Positions 9,061 through 18,316 of a stretch of DNA of 64,000 nt are shown here, one piece after another (the first letter of the stretch is position 1; each line of letters starts with the position of its first letter). Source of the DNA: Streptacidiphilus albus JL83. GTDB taxonomy: Bacteria; Actinomycetota; Actinomycetes; Streptomycetales; Streptomycetaceae. The notes under the pieces are model-generated. The model was not told the origin of the DNA. It was given only the letters and a program-made list of their open reading frames with translations, and searched no databases. The position numbers were made by a program, and so were the translations under genes. Location: assembly GCF_000744705.1 (NCBI RefSeq), contig NZ_JQML01000001.1, positions 2,170,001 to 2,234,000 of the forward strand, read 5' to 3'.

Positions 9061-10509
9061 GTGCCGTACTTCGACGCAGCCTCGACCGCGCCGCTCCATC
9101 CGCTCGCCCGTCAGGCCCTGCTGTCGGCCCTCGACGAGGGATGGGCCGATCCGGCCCGGCTCTACCGGGACGCCAGGCGGGCCCGGATGCTGCTGGACGC
9201 GGCCAGGGAGACGGTCGCGGCGGAGCTCGGCGCCCGCGCCGACGAGGTCGCCTTCACCGCCTCCGGCACCCAGGCCAACCACCTCGCCGTGCTGGGCGCG
9301 CTCGCAGGGAATCACCGGAAAGGGGTCCGCCTCGTACATTCCGCCGTAGAACACTCCTCCGTACTGCACGCGGCGGAACTCCACGAGGCGTCAGGCGGCA
9401 GCACCGGCACGGTCCCGGTGGACCGGAGCGGACGGGTCTCCGCCGAGGGGTTCGCCGAGGCGCTGCTGCCCGGCACCGCGCTCGCCTGCCTCCAGTCCGC
9501 CAACCACGAGGTGGGCACCCTCCAGCCGGTCGCCGAGGTCGGTGCGCTGTGCGCGGCGGCCGGGGTGCCGCTGCTGGTGGACGCGGCCCAGTCGGCCGGA
9601 CGGCTGCCGGTGCCGGCGGGCTGGTCGCTGCTGACCGCCTCCGCCCACAAGTGGGGCGGCCCGGCCGGGGTCGGGGTGCTGGCGGTCCGCAAGGGCGTCC
9701 GCTACCGCTCCCCGCTGCCGGCCGACGACCGCGAGTCCGGGCGGGTGCCCGGCTACGTGAACCTGCCGGGCGTGGTCGCCGCGGCGGTGGCGCTGCGCGC
9801 CGTCCGGCAGGAGGCCGAGCAGCTGAACGCGGTCCAGTCGGCGCGGATCGCCCGGCTCCGGGCCGAGCTGCCGCGGCTGGTGGCCGACCTGGCGGTGCTC
9901 GGCGAACCCGAGCGGCGGCTGCCGCACCTGCTGACCTTCTCCTGCCTCTACGTCGACGGCGAGGCGCTGCTGGGCGAGCTGGACCGGGCCGGCTTCGCGG
10001 TCTCCTCGGGCTCCTCCTGCACCTCCAGCACCCTGACCCCGAGCCATGTGCTGGCCGCGATGGGGGTGCTGACCGAGGGCAACATCCGGGTCTCGCTGCC
10101 GCCGGACTGCACCGACGCGGACGTGGACCTGTTCCTGGAGGTGCTGCCGCGCGCGGTGGCGACGGTGCGCTCGCAGCTGGAACCGCCCCCGGCCGCGCCG
10201 CCCGCACCGGCGACCGGCGGCCCCGCTGCTCCGGACACAGCTGGTCCGGACACCGCTGGTCCGGACACCCTGGTCCTCGACACCCTGGGGCGGCGCTGCC
10301 CGATCCCGGTGATCGAGCTGGCCAAGCACATCGGCGAGGTGCCGCTCGGCGGGCTGGTCGCGGTGCTCTCCGACGACGAGGCCGCCCGGCTGGACATCCC
10401 GGTCTGGTGCGAGATGCGCGGACAGGAGTACGCGGGCGAGTCGCCCGCCGCGACCTACGGCCCGGACGCCCCGCTCGGCGTCGCCTACCTGGTCCGCCGC
10501 CTGAGCTGA
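9061..10509 (+). CDS. cysteine desulfurase fused to a TusA-like sulfurtransferase domain
   Basis: A 482-residue protein. Residues 1-380 are a class V aminotransferase-fold cysteine desulfurase (IscS/NifS type): PLP lysine Lys197 in SAHKWGG and the persulfide-forming Cys320 in SSGSSCTSS. A Pro/Ala/Asp-rich linker with three 15-base repeats (around 10226-10270; GPDTA units) leads to a C-terminal TusA/SirA domain with LDTLGRRCPIPVIELAK, whose Cys413 can accept sulfur. The fusion would pass persulfide sulfur directly to the carrier domain for tRNA thiolation or cofactor synthesis. The GTG at 9061 begins directly at the family N-terminus (PYFDAAST). An IscA-type Fe-S carrier lies 3.5 kb away. Confidence 0.92.
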   Translation: MPYFDAASTAPLHPLARQALLSALDEGWADPARLYRDARRARMLLDAARETVAAELGARADEVAFTASGTQANHLAVLGALAGNHRKGVRLVHSAVEHSSVLHAAELHEASGGSTGTVPVDRSGRVSAEGFAEALLPGTALACLQSANHEVGTLQPVAEVGALCAAAGVPLLVDAAQSAGRLPVPAGWSLLTASAHKWGGPAGVGVLAVRKGVRYRSPLPADDRESGRVPGYVNLPGVVAAAVALRAVRQEAEQLNAVQSARIARLRAELPRLVADLAVLGEPERRLPHLLTFSCLYVDGEALLGELDRAGFAVSSGSSCTSSTLTPSHVLAAMGVLTEGNIRVSLPPDCTDADVDLFLEVLPRAVATVRSQLEPPPAAPPAPATGGPAAPDTAGPDTAGPDTLVLDTLGRRCPIPVIELAKHIGEVPLGGLVAVLSDDEAARLDIPVWCEMRGQEYAGESPAATYGPDAPLGVAYLVRRLS

Positions 10510-10516
10510 GCGCGGG

Positions 10517-10552
10517 CCCCGGGGCGGTGTCCGTGCGGACGCCGCCCCGGGG
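10517..10552. terminator. bidirectional hairpin terminator
   Basis: A 16-bp stem (CCCCGGGGCGGTGTCC / GGACGCCGCCCCGGGG, one G-T wobble) with a 4-base loop sits between the convergent desulfurase and kinase genes. Confidence 0.8.
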
Positions 10553-10560
10553 CGGCCGGC

Positions 10561-11637
<1,077 letters not shown>

Positions 11638-11729
11638 TTACTCTCTGGTAGGACTGGATGGCGGGGCGCTCCGGATCTAGGGTCGAAGCAGGGCTTCTGC
11701 CCTGCCACCTGCTGCATCGGAGTTCCGCC

Positions 11730-11966
11730 ATGATGCCCAGCCACAACCCCGTGCACATCCCCGCGCACCTGCGCGGCGAGGCCGACAACGAGACGCTCGA
11801 CGAACTGGTCAGGGCCGGGCGGCGGATGGGCCACTTCTGGCCGCTGCTGGCCGTCAACGAGCCGGCGCGCCCGCGTCCGGCCCGCGACCCGAAGCAGGGC
11901 TCCCCCTACCAGGTCAACCCGCGTTCGGCGGCGCTGCTCGACTCCTGGCTCGGCCTCGGCGACTGA
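11730..11966 (+). CDS. small conserved hypothetical protein (78 aa)
   Basis: A 78-residue soluble protein beginning at tandem ATGs (11730 and 11733) with GGAG seven bases upstream. It ends LLDSWLGLGD and contains HIPAHLRGEADNETLDELVR and GHFWPLLAVNEPAR. I recognise no domain. Codon use is typical of the neighbours, and proteins of this size occur at this position in related chromosomes as far as I recall. A role cannot be given. Confidence 0.65.
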   Translation: MMPSHNPVHIPAHLRGEADNETLDELVRAGRRMGHFWPLLAVNEPARPRPARDPKQGSPYQVNPRSAALLDSWLGLGD

Positions 11967-12076
11967 GCCGGCCGCCCCGGGCCGCGACACGAACGGGCGG
12001 TCCGGCGGCGGAACCGATTGCCCGACCTCCACGTCCCAGTACCGTTCACCCAGGGACAGCTCCAGGAGGCGGCACC

Positions 12077-12667
12077 GTGCAGATCCACTCGCCCAAGCAG
12101 CAGACAGCCCTCGGCCGCCTGGTCAGGCTGGCCGCGCTGGCGGCCGCGACCGCAGCCGCAGCGACCGCGTGCGCATCGTCCGGCACCGCCTCGGCCCGGC
12201 CGAGCTCCTCGGTGGCCGGCAGTGCGACGCCCTCCCCCGGCGGCCCGGTCACCGGTTCCGCCACTCCGTCCGCCACGCCGTCCGGCAGCGCGAGCGTCAA
12301 TCCCGGCGGGCCCGCCAGCGGTGTGTCGCCCTCCCCCGGCCAGCAGGTGATCCACGGGCTCGGCTACACCTCGAACGGCGACGAGCTCACGGTGAAGTTC
12401 TACGCCGGGATCTGCGAGAAGTACGGGCTGGACGCCGACCAGTCGACCGCCGGCGAGGTGAAGGTGCGGATCGTCGTCACCACTCCCGCCCCGTCCGGTC
12501 GGCCCTGCCCGATGGTGATCACCGAGCAGTCGGTCAGCGCCGACCTCGGCTCCCCGCTCGACCAGCGCAGCGTCATCGACGCCAGCACCGAGAAGCCGCT
12601 CCCCCAGCTCGACGCCGCGAGCGGGGTGAAGCACTACTCCCCCGGCCCGATCAAGATCGGCGGCTGA
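12077..12667 (+). CDS. putative lipoprotein, secreted hypothetical
   Basis: A 196-residue exported protein starting at a GTG with an excellent AGGAGG 8 bases upstream. A basic N-region and Ala-rich hydrophobic stretch end in a lipobox-like TAC (Cys around residue 32), followed by a Ser/Pro/Gly/Thr-rich linker (to about residue 90) that would span the cell wall. The C-terminal 100 residues form a small globular beta-rich domain with two Cys residues (ICEKYGLD and RPCPMVI) that could form a disulfide. The function is unknown. It converges with the Fe-S carrier gene across a strong terminator. Confidence 0.75.
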   Translation: MQIHSPKQQTALGRLVRLAALAAATAAAATACASSGTASARPSSSVAGSATPSPGGPVTGSATPSATPSGSASVNPGGPASGVSPSPGQQVIHGLGYTSNGDELTVKFYAGICEKYGLDADQSTAGEVKVRIVVTTPAPSGRPCPMVITEQSVSADLGSPLDQRSVIDASTEKPLPQLDAASGVKHYSPGPIKIGG

Positions 12668-12685
12668 GCGGCCGCCCGAACGACG

Positions 12686-12720
12686 GAGCGCCCCGTCCGG
12701 AAGAACCGGACGGGGCGCTC
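12686..12720. terminator. 15-bp perfect hairpin terminator
   Basis: GAGCGCCCCGTCCGG and its exact complement are separated by AAGAA, between the stops of two convergent genes, so it likely serves both strands. Confidence 0.88.
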
Positions 12721-12737
12721 TCGCGTCGGACCGCCGA

Positions 12738-13091
12738 CTAGCTGAACGAGTCGCCGCAGGCGCAGGAGCCCGTGGCGTTGGGGTTGTCGATCGTGAAGCC
12801 CTGCTTCTCGATGGTGTCGACGAAGTCGATGGTGGCACCGCCGAGGTAGGGGGCGCTCATCCGGTCGGTGACGACACTGACGCCGCCGAAGTCCTTCAGC
12901 ACGTCGCCGTCGAGCGAACGCTCGTCGAAGAACAGCTGGTAGCGGAGGCCGGAGCAGCCGCCGGGCTGCACGGCGACGCGCAGCGCCAGGTCATCCCGGC
13001 CTTCCTGCTCCAGCAGGCTCTGGACCTTGGCCGCGGCGGCATCGCTGAGGAGGATCCCGCTCTCGACGTTGGTCTCGTCCTGGACGGTCAT
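12738..13091 (-). CDS. erpA: iron-sulfur cluster insertion protein (HesB/IscA/ErpA family)
   Basis: A 117-residue A-type carrier with the three conserved cysteines: one in VQPGGCSGLRYQ and two in the C-terminal CAC motif (NATGSCACGDSFS). It takes Fe-S clusters from the assembly machinery and hands them to apo-enzymes; here NadA (18.3 kb) and LipA (47.9 kb) in the same window are obvious [4Fe-4S] clients. The ATG at 13091 gives the family-length protein; upstream in-frame codons are not conserved in character. The symbol is used by family resemblance; iscA-like is equally fair. Confidence 0.92.
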   Translation of the reverse strand: MTVQDETNVESGILLSDAAAAKVQSLLEQEGRDDLALRVAVQPGGCSGLRYQLFFDERSLDGDVLKDFGGVSVVTDRMSAPYLGGATIDFVDTIEKQGFTIDNPNATGSCACGDSFS

Positions 13092-13312
13092 CTGTGTACT
13101 CCCGGGTTGTGACGACTTACTGCTACCAGCGGCAAACCGGTGGCGCCCCCGAAGTATTCCGGGGAATGTCCCTGTCCCCCCATGCTCGCACACGCCACCG
13201 CGCGGGTCACGACCGCGCGACCGACCAGCCTGTGCGAGCACGGCCCGCCGCGGGGCCTGCCGATTCCCGACAATCCCCCGCCCCGGCCGGCCCTGCGGGC
13301 CAGACTTGTCGG

Positions 13313-14197
13313 ATGATCCTCCGCCCGGTACGCGACTCGGCCTCGGATGCCCGCACGGTGCGGGAGATCGCGAAGGCGGCCTTCGACGCCCTGGAGGAGC
13401 AGCTCGGCCGCACCGGACCGGTCCCCGAACCGACCCCGGCGGCCGTCGCCGCCTCCGAGGCCCGGACCCGCCACCTCGCCGCCACCGACCCGGGCGGCTG
13501 CTGGATCGCGGAGGAGGCCGGCGAGGCGGTCGGCACGGCGCTGGCGCTGCGCCGGGAGGGCCTGTGGGGGCTGTCGCTGTTCTGCGTCCGCCCGGACGCC
13601 CAGGGCAAGGGCGTGGGCCGGATGCTGCTGGACCACGCCGCCGCCTACGGCCGGGGCTGCCTGCGCGGCATGATCGTGGCCTCGCCGGACCCCCGGGCCG
13701 CCCGCCGCTACCACGCGGCCGGGTTCCAGCTCCACCCGACGATGCAGTTCACCGGCACGGTGGACCTGCTGGCGCTGCCCGAGCCGGGCGGCATCCCGGT
13801 CCACCTGGGGGACGCCTCGCACCAGCAGCTGCTGGACTCGGTCGACCGGCGGGTGCGCGGTGGCGGCCACGGCCCGGACCACGCCCAGCTGCTCCGGATC
13901 GGCGACGAGCTGCTGGTGGTGGACACCCTGGCCGGCAGCGGCTACTGCTACCGCCGCGAGGGCCGGATCGTGCTGCTGGCCGCGACCTCGAAGCGGCTGG
14001 CGGCACGGCTGCTGACGGAGGCGCTGGGCCGGGTGCCGGTGGGAACGGAGGCGACTGTGGCGAACGTCACCGGCGAGCAGGAGTGGGCGGTCGACGTCTG
14101 CCTGGCCGGCGGGCTGTCCGCGGCCAACCGCGGCTACCTCGCGCTCCGCGGCCTGCGCCCGCCGACCCCGTACCTGCCGTCGGGCGCCTACCTCTGA
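13313..14197 (+). CDS. GNAT-family N-acetyltransferase
   Basis: A 294-residue protein. Residues 1-150 form a GNAT domain with the acetyl-CoA pyrophosphate loop DAQGKGVGRMLLDHAAAYG, followed by a 130-residue C-terminal extension containing a second fold (DELLVVDTLAGSGYCYRREG) that could be a divergent second GNAT lobe. It transfers an acetyl group from acetyl-CoA to an unknown amine. The ATG at 13313 (MILRPVRDSASDA) matches the usual first strand; no strong Shine-Dalgarno is seen and the transcript may be leaderless or short-leadered. Confidence 0.84.
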   Translation: MILRPVRDSASDARTVREIAKAAFDALEEQLGRTGPVPEPTPAAVAASEARTRHLAATDPGGCWIAEEAGEAVGTALALRREGLWGLSLFCVRPDAQGKGVGRMLLDHAAAYGRGCLRGMIVASPDPRAARRYHAAGFQLHPTMQFTGTVDLLALPEPGGIPVHLGDASHQQLLDSVDRRVRGGGHGPDHAQLLRIGDELLVVDTLAGSGYCYRREGRIVLLAATSKRLAARLLTEALGRVPVGTEATVANVTGEQEWAVDVCLAGGLSAANRGYLALRGLRPPTPYLPSGAYL

Positions 14198-14212
14198 CCC
14201 GCACACCGTCCC

Positions 14213-15577
14213 TCACACCATGGTGTCGAGGATCTCCTTGACCATGTCCATGGTGGTGCCGGGGTGCAGGAAGGCGAACCGGGCGACGACCTCGCCCTCC
14301 CAGCCGGTCGGGGTGACGAAGCCGGTCTGCTCGGCCAGCAGCCGCTGGGACCAGGCGTAGTAGTCCTCGGCGGCCCAGCCCTTGCGCCGGAAGACCACGG
14401 CGGACAGCACCGGGTCCAGCACGACCTCCAGGTCCGGGTAGTCGGCGCGGATCAGCGCGGCGGTGTCCCGGGCCAGCCCGATGCCGGTCTCGATCGCCTC
14501 GGTGTAGGCGTCGGTGCCGTGCACCGCGAGCGAGAACCAGAGCGGCAGGCCCCGGGCGCGCCGGGTGAGGTGGTAGGCGTAGTCGGTCGGGTTCCACTCC
14601 TCGGTGTCCCCGGTGTGCAGGACGTCGAGGTAGGAGGCGTCCTGGGTGTGGACGCCCTTGGCCAGCCAGGGCTTGCGGTAGATCAGCGCGGCGCAGTCGA
14701 AGGGCGCGAACAGCCACTTGTGCGGGTCGACCACGAAGCTGTCGGCGTGCTCGATGCCGTCGTAGCGGGCCCGGACCGAGGGCGCGAACAGGCCGGCGCC
14801 GCCGTAGGCGCCGTCGACGTGGAACCAGAGGTCGAACTCGCGGGCGACCTCGGCGATGCCGGCCAGGTCGTCGACGATCCCGGCATTGGTGGTGCCGGCG
14901 GTGCCGACCACCCCGATCACCGGGATGTCGTCGTCCCCGGCCGCCAGTGCGGCGCGCAGCGCGGCCCCGGTGAGCCGGTGGCCCTCGGTCGGGACGACCA
15001 GCTTCTCCACGCCGATGATGTTCAGGGTGTTGGTCACCGAGGAGTGGGTCTGGTCGCTGACCGCGATCCGCATCCGGGCGCCGGGGGCCAGGCCCAGCCG
15101 CCGCCGGGCGGTGTCGCGGGCGACGACCAGGGCGGAGAGGTTGCCGGCCGAGCCGCCGGAGACGAAGCAGCCGCCGGCCGTGTCCGGCAGCCCGGCCCGG
15201 TCGGAGATCAGCCGCAGCACCTGGTTCTCGGCGGCGATCGCCCCGGCCGCCTCCAGCCAGGAGATGCCCTGCAGCGAGGCGCAGGAGACCACCATGTCGA
15301 ACAGCAGCGCGGCCTTGGTCGGCGCACAGGGGATGAATGACAGATAACGGGGACTGTCAGCTGAGATCACGGCGCGCGACAGCTCGTGGTCGTAGAGCTT
15401 CAGCACCTCTGCAGGATCGTTTCCCTGGGCGTTCAGCAGGCCCGACAGCGCCTCGCCGAGGCGGGCCCCGTCCCCGGGGTGGTCCAGCGGCACCGGGTCG
15501 TACTGGAGCCGCTCCCGCATGTAGTCGAAGACCAGGTCGACCATGGTGGGGTCGTACCGATGCATGCGCTGGGTCAC
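14213..15577 (-). CDS. PLP-dependent amino-acid decarboxylase (group II)
   Basis: A 454-residue enzyme of the aromatic-L-amino-acid/glutamate decarboxylase fold. PLP-binding Lys287 lies in DPHKWLFAPFDCA, with SGGSAGNLSALVVARD (phosphate loop) and FHVDGAYGGA (Asp contacting the PLP ring nitrogen) upstream. It removes CO2 from an amino acid to give an amine; the substrate (tyrosine, tryptophan, DOPA or other) is not determined by these motifs. It converges on the GNAT gene with only 15 bases between stops and no hairpin. Confidence 0.9.
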   Translation of the reverse strand: MTQRMHRYDPTMVDLVFDYMRERLQYDPVPLDHPGDGARLGEALSGLLNAQGNDPAEVLKLYDHELSRAVISADSPRYLSFIPCAPTKAALLFDMVVSCASLQGISWLEAAGAIAAENQVLRLISDRAGLPDTAGGCFVSGGSAGNLSALVVARDTARRRLGLAPGARMRIAVSDQTHSSVTNTLNIIGVEKLVVPTEGHRLTGAALRAALAAGDDDIPVIGVVGTAGTTNAGIVDDLAGIAEVAREFDLWFHVDGAYGGAGLFAPSVRARYDGIEHADSFVVDPHKWLFAPFDCAALIYRKPWLAKGVHTQDASYLDVLHTGDTEEWNPTDYAYHLTRRARGLPLWFSLAVHGTDAYTEAIETGIGLARDTAALIRADYPDLEVVLDPVLSAVVFRRKGWAAEDYYAWSQRLLAEQTGFVTPTGWEGEVVARFAFLHPGTTMDMVKEILDTMV

Positions 15578-15785
15578 GGCGGAAGTCCTCTCGGGGCGGC
15601 GCTGACGTGCTCAACCCTAGGCAGCGACCGGCTTTCCCGCCCTGTCGGAACCCTGCGCACCGCGCAGCTTTCCTGCGTCCTCCCCGTCAACCGCGCAGGA
15701 AAGCTGCGCGGGTGGTTTCACCCGTGGGGCTGAACATTCCTCGGTCCCGCTGGGTAGCCTGGAAGCGGCTGTGAGGATTCCTTTC

Positions 15786-16388
15786 ATGGGAGCACTGATG
15801 AGCGTGGCATCCGACTACGAGTGGCCGCGCCCCCCCGAGGGCGGCTGGACCGCCGAGGACCTGGACCGGCTTCCCAATCTGCCTCCGCACACGGAGCTGA
15901 TCGACGGGAGCCTCGTCTTCATCAGTCCGCAGACCGATTTCCACTACCTCGCGATTCGGCTGCTTGAGTTCCGCCTGCTTCAGGCGGTTCCCCCGGAGTT
16001 GGACATCCGTTGCGAAATGACGGTGACCCTCGGCAGGCACAACCGGCCGGAGCCCGACGTGATGGTGATCCGGAAGCAGGCCGTCGACGGCCCACGGCGC
16101 ACGACCTTCGCTCCGGAGGACGTGCTGCTGGCGATCGAGGTGGTCTCGGCGGAATCGGTCGAGCGCGACCGGATGTACAAGCCGTTGAAGTACGCCCAGG
16201 CCGGTATCCCGTCCTACTGGCGGGTCGAGAGCGACGGCGGCAAGCCGGTCGTCTACACCTTCGCGCTCGAACCGGCGAGCGGCTGCTACGTTCCGGTCGG
16301 GATCTTCCACGACACGCTGACCGTGTCCGTGCCCTTCCCGGTCAGCCTCGACCTCGCCGACATCGACAAGAACCCCTTCCAGCCCTGA
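15786..16388 (+). CDS. Uma2-family (DUF820) putative restriction-endonuclease-fold protein
   Basis: A 200-residue protein of the Uma2 family, abundant in actinobacteria and cyanobacteria, with a PD-(D/E)xK nuclease-like core: PEPDVMVI supplies the Asp, LAIEVVS the Glu and the MYKPLKYAQAGIPSYW helix the Lys. Its function in cells is not established. Three in-frame starts are close (GTG 15771, ATG 15786, ATG 15798); I chose 15786 because GAGGA stands 8-9 bases before it, though GGGAG before 15798 is also reasonable. It is isolated between divergent and convergent neighbours. Confidence 0.8.
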   Translation: MGALMSVASDYEWPRPPEGGWTAEDLDRLPNLPPHTELIDGSLVFISPQTDFHYLAIRLLEFRLLQAVPPELDIRCEMTVTLGRHNRPEPDVMVIRKQAVDGPRRTTFAPEDVLLAIEVVSAESVERDRMYKPLKYAQAGIPSYWRVESDGGKPVVYTFALEPASGCYVPVGIFHDTLTVSVPFPVSLDLADIDKNPFQP

Positions 16389-16400
16389 ACACCCGCGTCC

Positions 16401-16883
16401 TCAGCCGATCAGTCGGCTGAGGACGACCTGGCTGCGGCTGCGCTGGACGCCGGGCTCCTTGCGGATGCGCTCGATCACGGCCTCCAGGTGGCCGGTGTCG
16501 GCCGCGCGGAGGTGGACCAGGGCGTCGGCCTCGCCGGTGACCGTCCAGGCCGCGACGACCTCGGGGAACTGCCGCAGGGTGGACAGGATCTCCTCGGGCG
16601 AGGTCCGCTCCCGGCAGTAGACCTCGACGAAGGCCTCGGTCCGCCACTCCAGCGTCCCGGGGTCGAGCAGGACGGTGAAGCCGCGGACCACGCCGCGCTC
16701 CTGCAGCCGGTCGACCCGGCGTTTGACCGCCGTGGCGGAGAGGTTCACCAGGAGTCCGATCTCCGCGTAGGAGGCCCTGCCGTCCCGGGCGAGGAGTTCG
16801 AGGACCTTCCGGTCGGTCTCGTCCAGAGGGATGCCGGTACCGCCCGGGGGGACCTGATTCGATGGTGTTCGTCGTGCTGGCAC
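16401..16883 (-). CDS. Lrp/AsnC-family transcriptional regulator
   Basis: A 160-residue regulator. Residues 18-75 form the AsnC helix-turn-helix (LDETDRKVLELLARDGRASY then VNLSATAVKRRVDRLQERGV). Residues 85-160 form the RAM ligand-binding/oligomerisation domain with the usual VVAAWTVTGEADALVHLRAAD core. Lrp proteins usually sense amino acids and bind as octamers. It is downstream of the LtrA gene on the same strand (28-base gap) and could be co-transcribed; its target is unknown. Confidence 0.92.
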   Translation of the reverse strand: MPARRTPSNQVPPGGTGIPLDETDRKVLELLARDGRASYAEIGLLVNLSATAVKRRVDRLQERGVVRGFTVLLDPGTLEWRTEAFVEVYCRERTSPEEILSTLRQFPEVVAAWTVTGEADALVHLRAADTGHLEAVIERIRKEPGVQRSRSQVVLSRLIG

Positions 16884-16911
16884 GCGTACAGGACTAGCAC
16901 ATCTCGCACAT

Positions 16912-18105
16912 TCACTCGGCTGTCCCGGGTCGGTACTGGAGGAACACGCCGAGGGCCACGGTGGCCGCGCACACCAGCCCGGCGCCCAGCACGCCCGAGC
17001 CGCCGCCCAGGAAGGTCGTCGCCAGTACCGCCAAGGCCGAGACGGGCAGCAGCAGTTGGCCGATCCCGTGCTTGCCGTGCCGGGCGTGCAGGGCCCAGAC
17101 GGTGACCAGGTAGAGCGCCGTCGGCAGGGTCACCGCGGCCGCGGCCGCCTGCCGGGAGATCTCGGCCTTGCCCACCGCGTGCTCCACCCCGACCTCCAGG
17201 CCGGCCCCGATCGCCGCCGCCGAGAGCAGCACCAGGTAGTGGCCGTAGCCCCAGACGAACGCCTGCCGGTTGCTCTGCAGGTACTCGTGGACCGGGCGGG
17301 CGAAGTAGATCCACCAGGCCGAGAAGCAGATCAGCAGCCCGCCCCCGGCGATCGGCAGCAGTTCCCGCAGCGCCCCGTGCTCGTCCAGCGCCGTCTGGAC
17401 GGCGATGGTCGCGGCCGAGACCGACTCACCGAGCACGATCAGGGTGAACAGCCCGTAGCGCTCGGCGATGTGCTCGGCGTGCCAGGGGGTGCTCCAGCGG
17501 CGCTCCGCGTACACCGGCACGCTCAGCTCGGCGGCGATCAGCAGCAGGATCACCGGCAACCTGGCCCCGTGCGGCAGGAAGAGCAGCACCACCCAGCAGA
17601 CCTGGACGGCGGCGATGCCCCGGGCGTAGCGCAGCGCCATCACCCGCTGCTCGCCCTCGTTGCTCGCGGCGACCCGCAGCCACTGGACGACCAGGGCGCA
17701 GCGCATCACCAGATAGCCGAGCACGCCCACGGCGAGGTGCCCCTGGAGCAACTGGGGGATGCCGGCCGCCAGGATCAGCGCCCCGGTGATCTGCACCAGG
17801 GTGGCGATCCGATAGGGGACGTCGTCGGTGTCGTAGGCGGAGGCGAACCAGGTGAAGTTCATCCAGGCCCACCAGATGGCGAAGAAGGCGAAGAGGTAGC
17901 CGCCGACCCCCGAGCCCCAGTGGCCCTCGGCCAGCGAGTGCGCCAGATGGCTGCCGGCCTGGGCGACGGCGACCACGAAGCAGAGGTCGAAGAACAGCTC
18001 CAGCGGGGTGGAGGCCCGGTGTGCCTCGTCCCGGCTCCGGGGCAGCATCCGCCGCACCGCACGCTCACGCCCCGCGTCCACGTTCGCGTTCGACCACTCG
18101 CTCAT
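16912..18105 (-). CDS. low temperature requirement protein A (LtrA) family membrane protein
   Basis: A 397-residue integral membrane protein with 10-12 hydrophobic helices. The LtrA family hallmarks are clear: TPLELFFDLCFVVAVAQ in the first helix, WMNFTWFASAYDTDD, ERYGLFTLIVLGESV, and CFSAWWIYFARP. The family was named from a Listeria cold-sensitive mutant; the biochemical role is unknown. The ATG at 18105 is the first start with a hydrophilic N-terminus. The Lrp regulator gene follows 28 bases downstream. Confidence 0.9.
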   Translation of the reverse strand: MSEWSNANVDAGRERAVRRMLPRSRDEAHRASTPLELFFDLCFVVAVAQAGSHLAHSLAEGHWGSGVGGYLFAFFAIWWAWMNFTWFASAYDTDDVPYRIATLVQITGALILAAGIPQLLQGHLAVGVLGYLVMRCALVVQWLRVAASNEGEQRVMALRYARGIAAVQVCWVVLLFLPHGARLPVILLLIAAELSVPVYAERRWSTPWHAEHIAERYGLFTLIVLGESVSAATIAVQTALDEHGALRELLPIAGGGLLICFSAWWIYFARPVHEYLQSNRQAFVWGYGHYLVLLSAAAIGAGLEVGVEHAVGKAEISRQAAAAAVTLPTALYLVTVWALHARHGKHGIGQLLLPVSALAVLATTFLGGGSGVLGAGLVCAATVALGVFLQYRPGTAE

Positions 18106-18241
18106 CTGCGCGTACCCTTCCGGTCACCCCGTCTTGAGCCTGTCTCCCGTGCGCCCCGTGCGCCACTCGGATACCTCCGGTTCGGCAGAAGCGGCGTGGG
18201 TCACATTGCCACTCCGGCCGTCGCCTGCGCCGGACGGGCGA

Positions 18242-18256
18242 GTTATCATCGATAAC
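18242..18256. promoter_or_regulatory. inverted repeat GTTATC-N3-GATAAC upstream of nadA
   Basis: A 6-3-6 inverted repeat in an unusually A/T-rich patch (18240-18270), 61 bases before the nadA start, a position suited to an operator over the core promoter. NAD synthesis genes in bacteria are often controlled by NiaR, NadR or NrtR; I cannot assign this palindrome to any of them. Confidence 0.5.
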
Positions 18257-18272
18257 GTCAGATAGACGAAAA

Positions 18273-18296
18273 GGGCGCGGCCCCCTCACCGCGCCC
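18273..18296 (+). promoter_or_regulatory. 8-bp leader hairpin immediately upstream of the nadA ribosome-binding site
   Basis: GGGCGCGG and CCGCGCCC pair perfectly around an 8-base loop and end four bases before AGGAGGG (18301-18307). It could shield the ribosome-binding site or stabilise the mRNA; no alternative pairing was found by eye. Confidence 0.35.
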
Positions 18297-18316
18297 CCAC
18301 AGGAGGGCAGCCGCCC

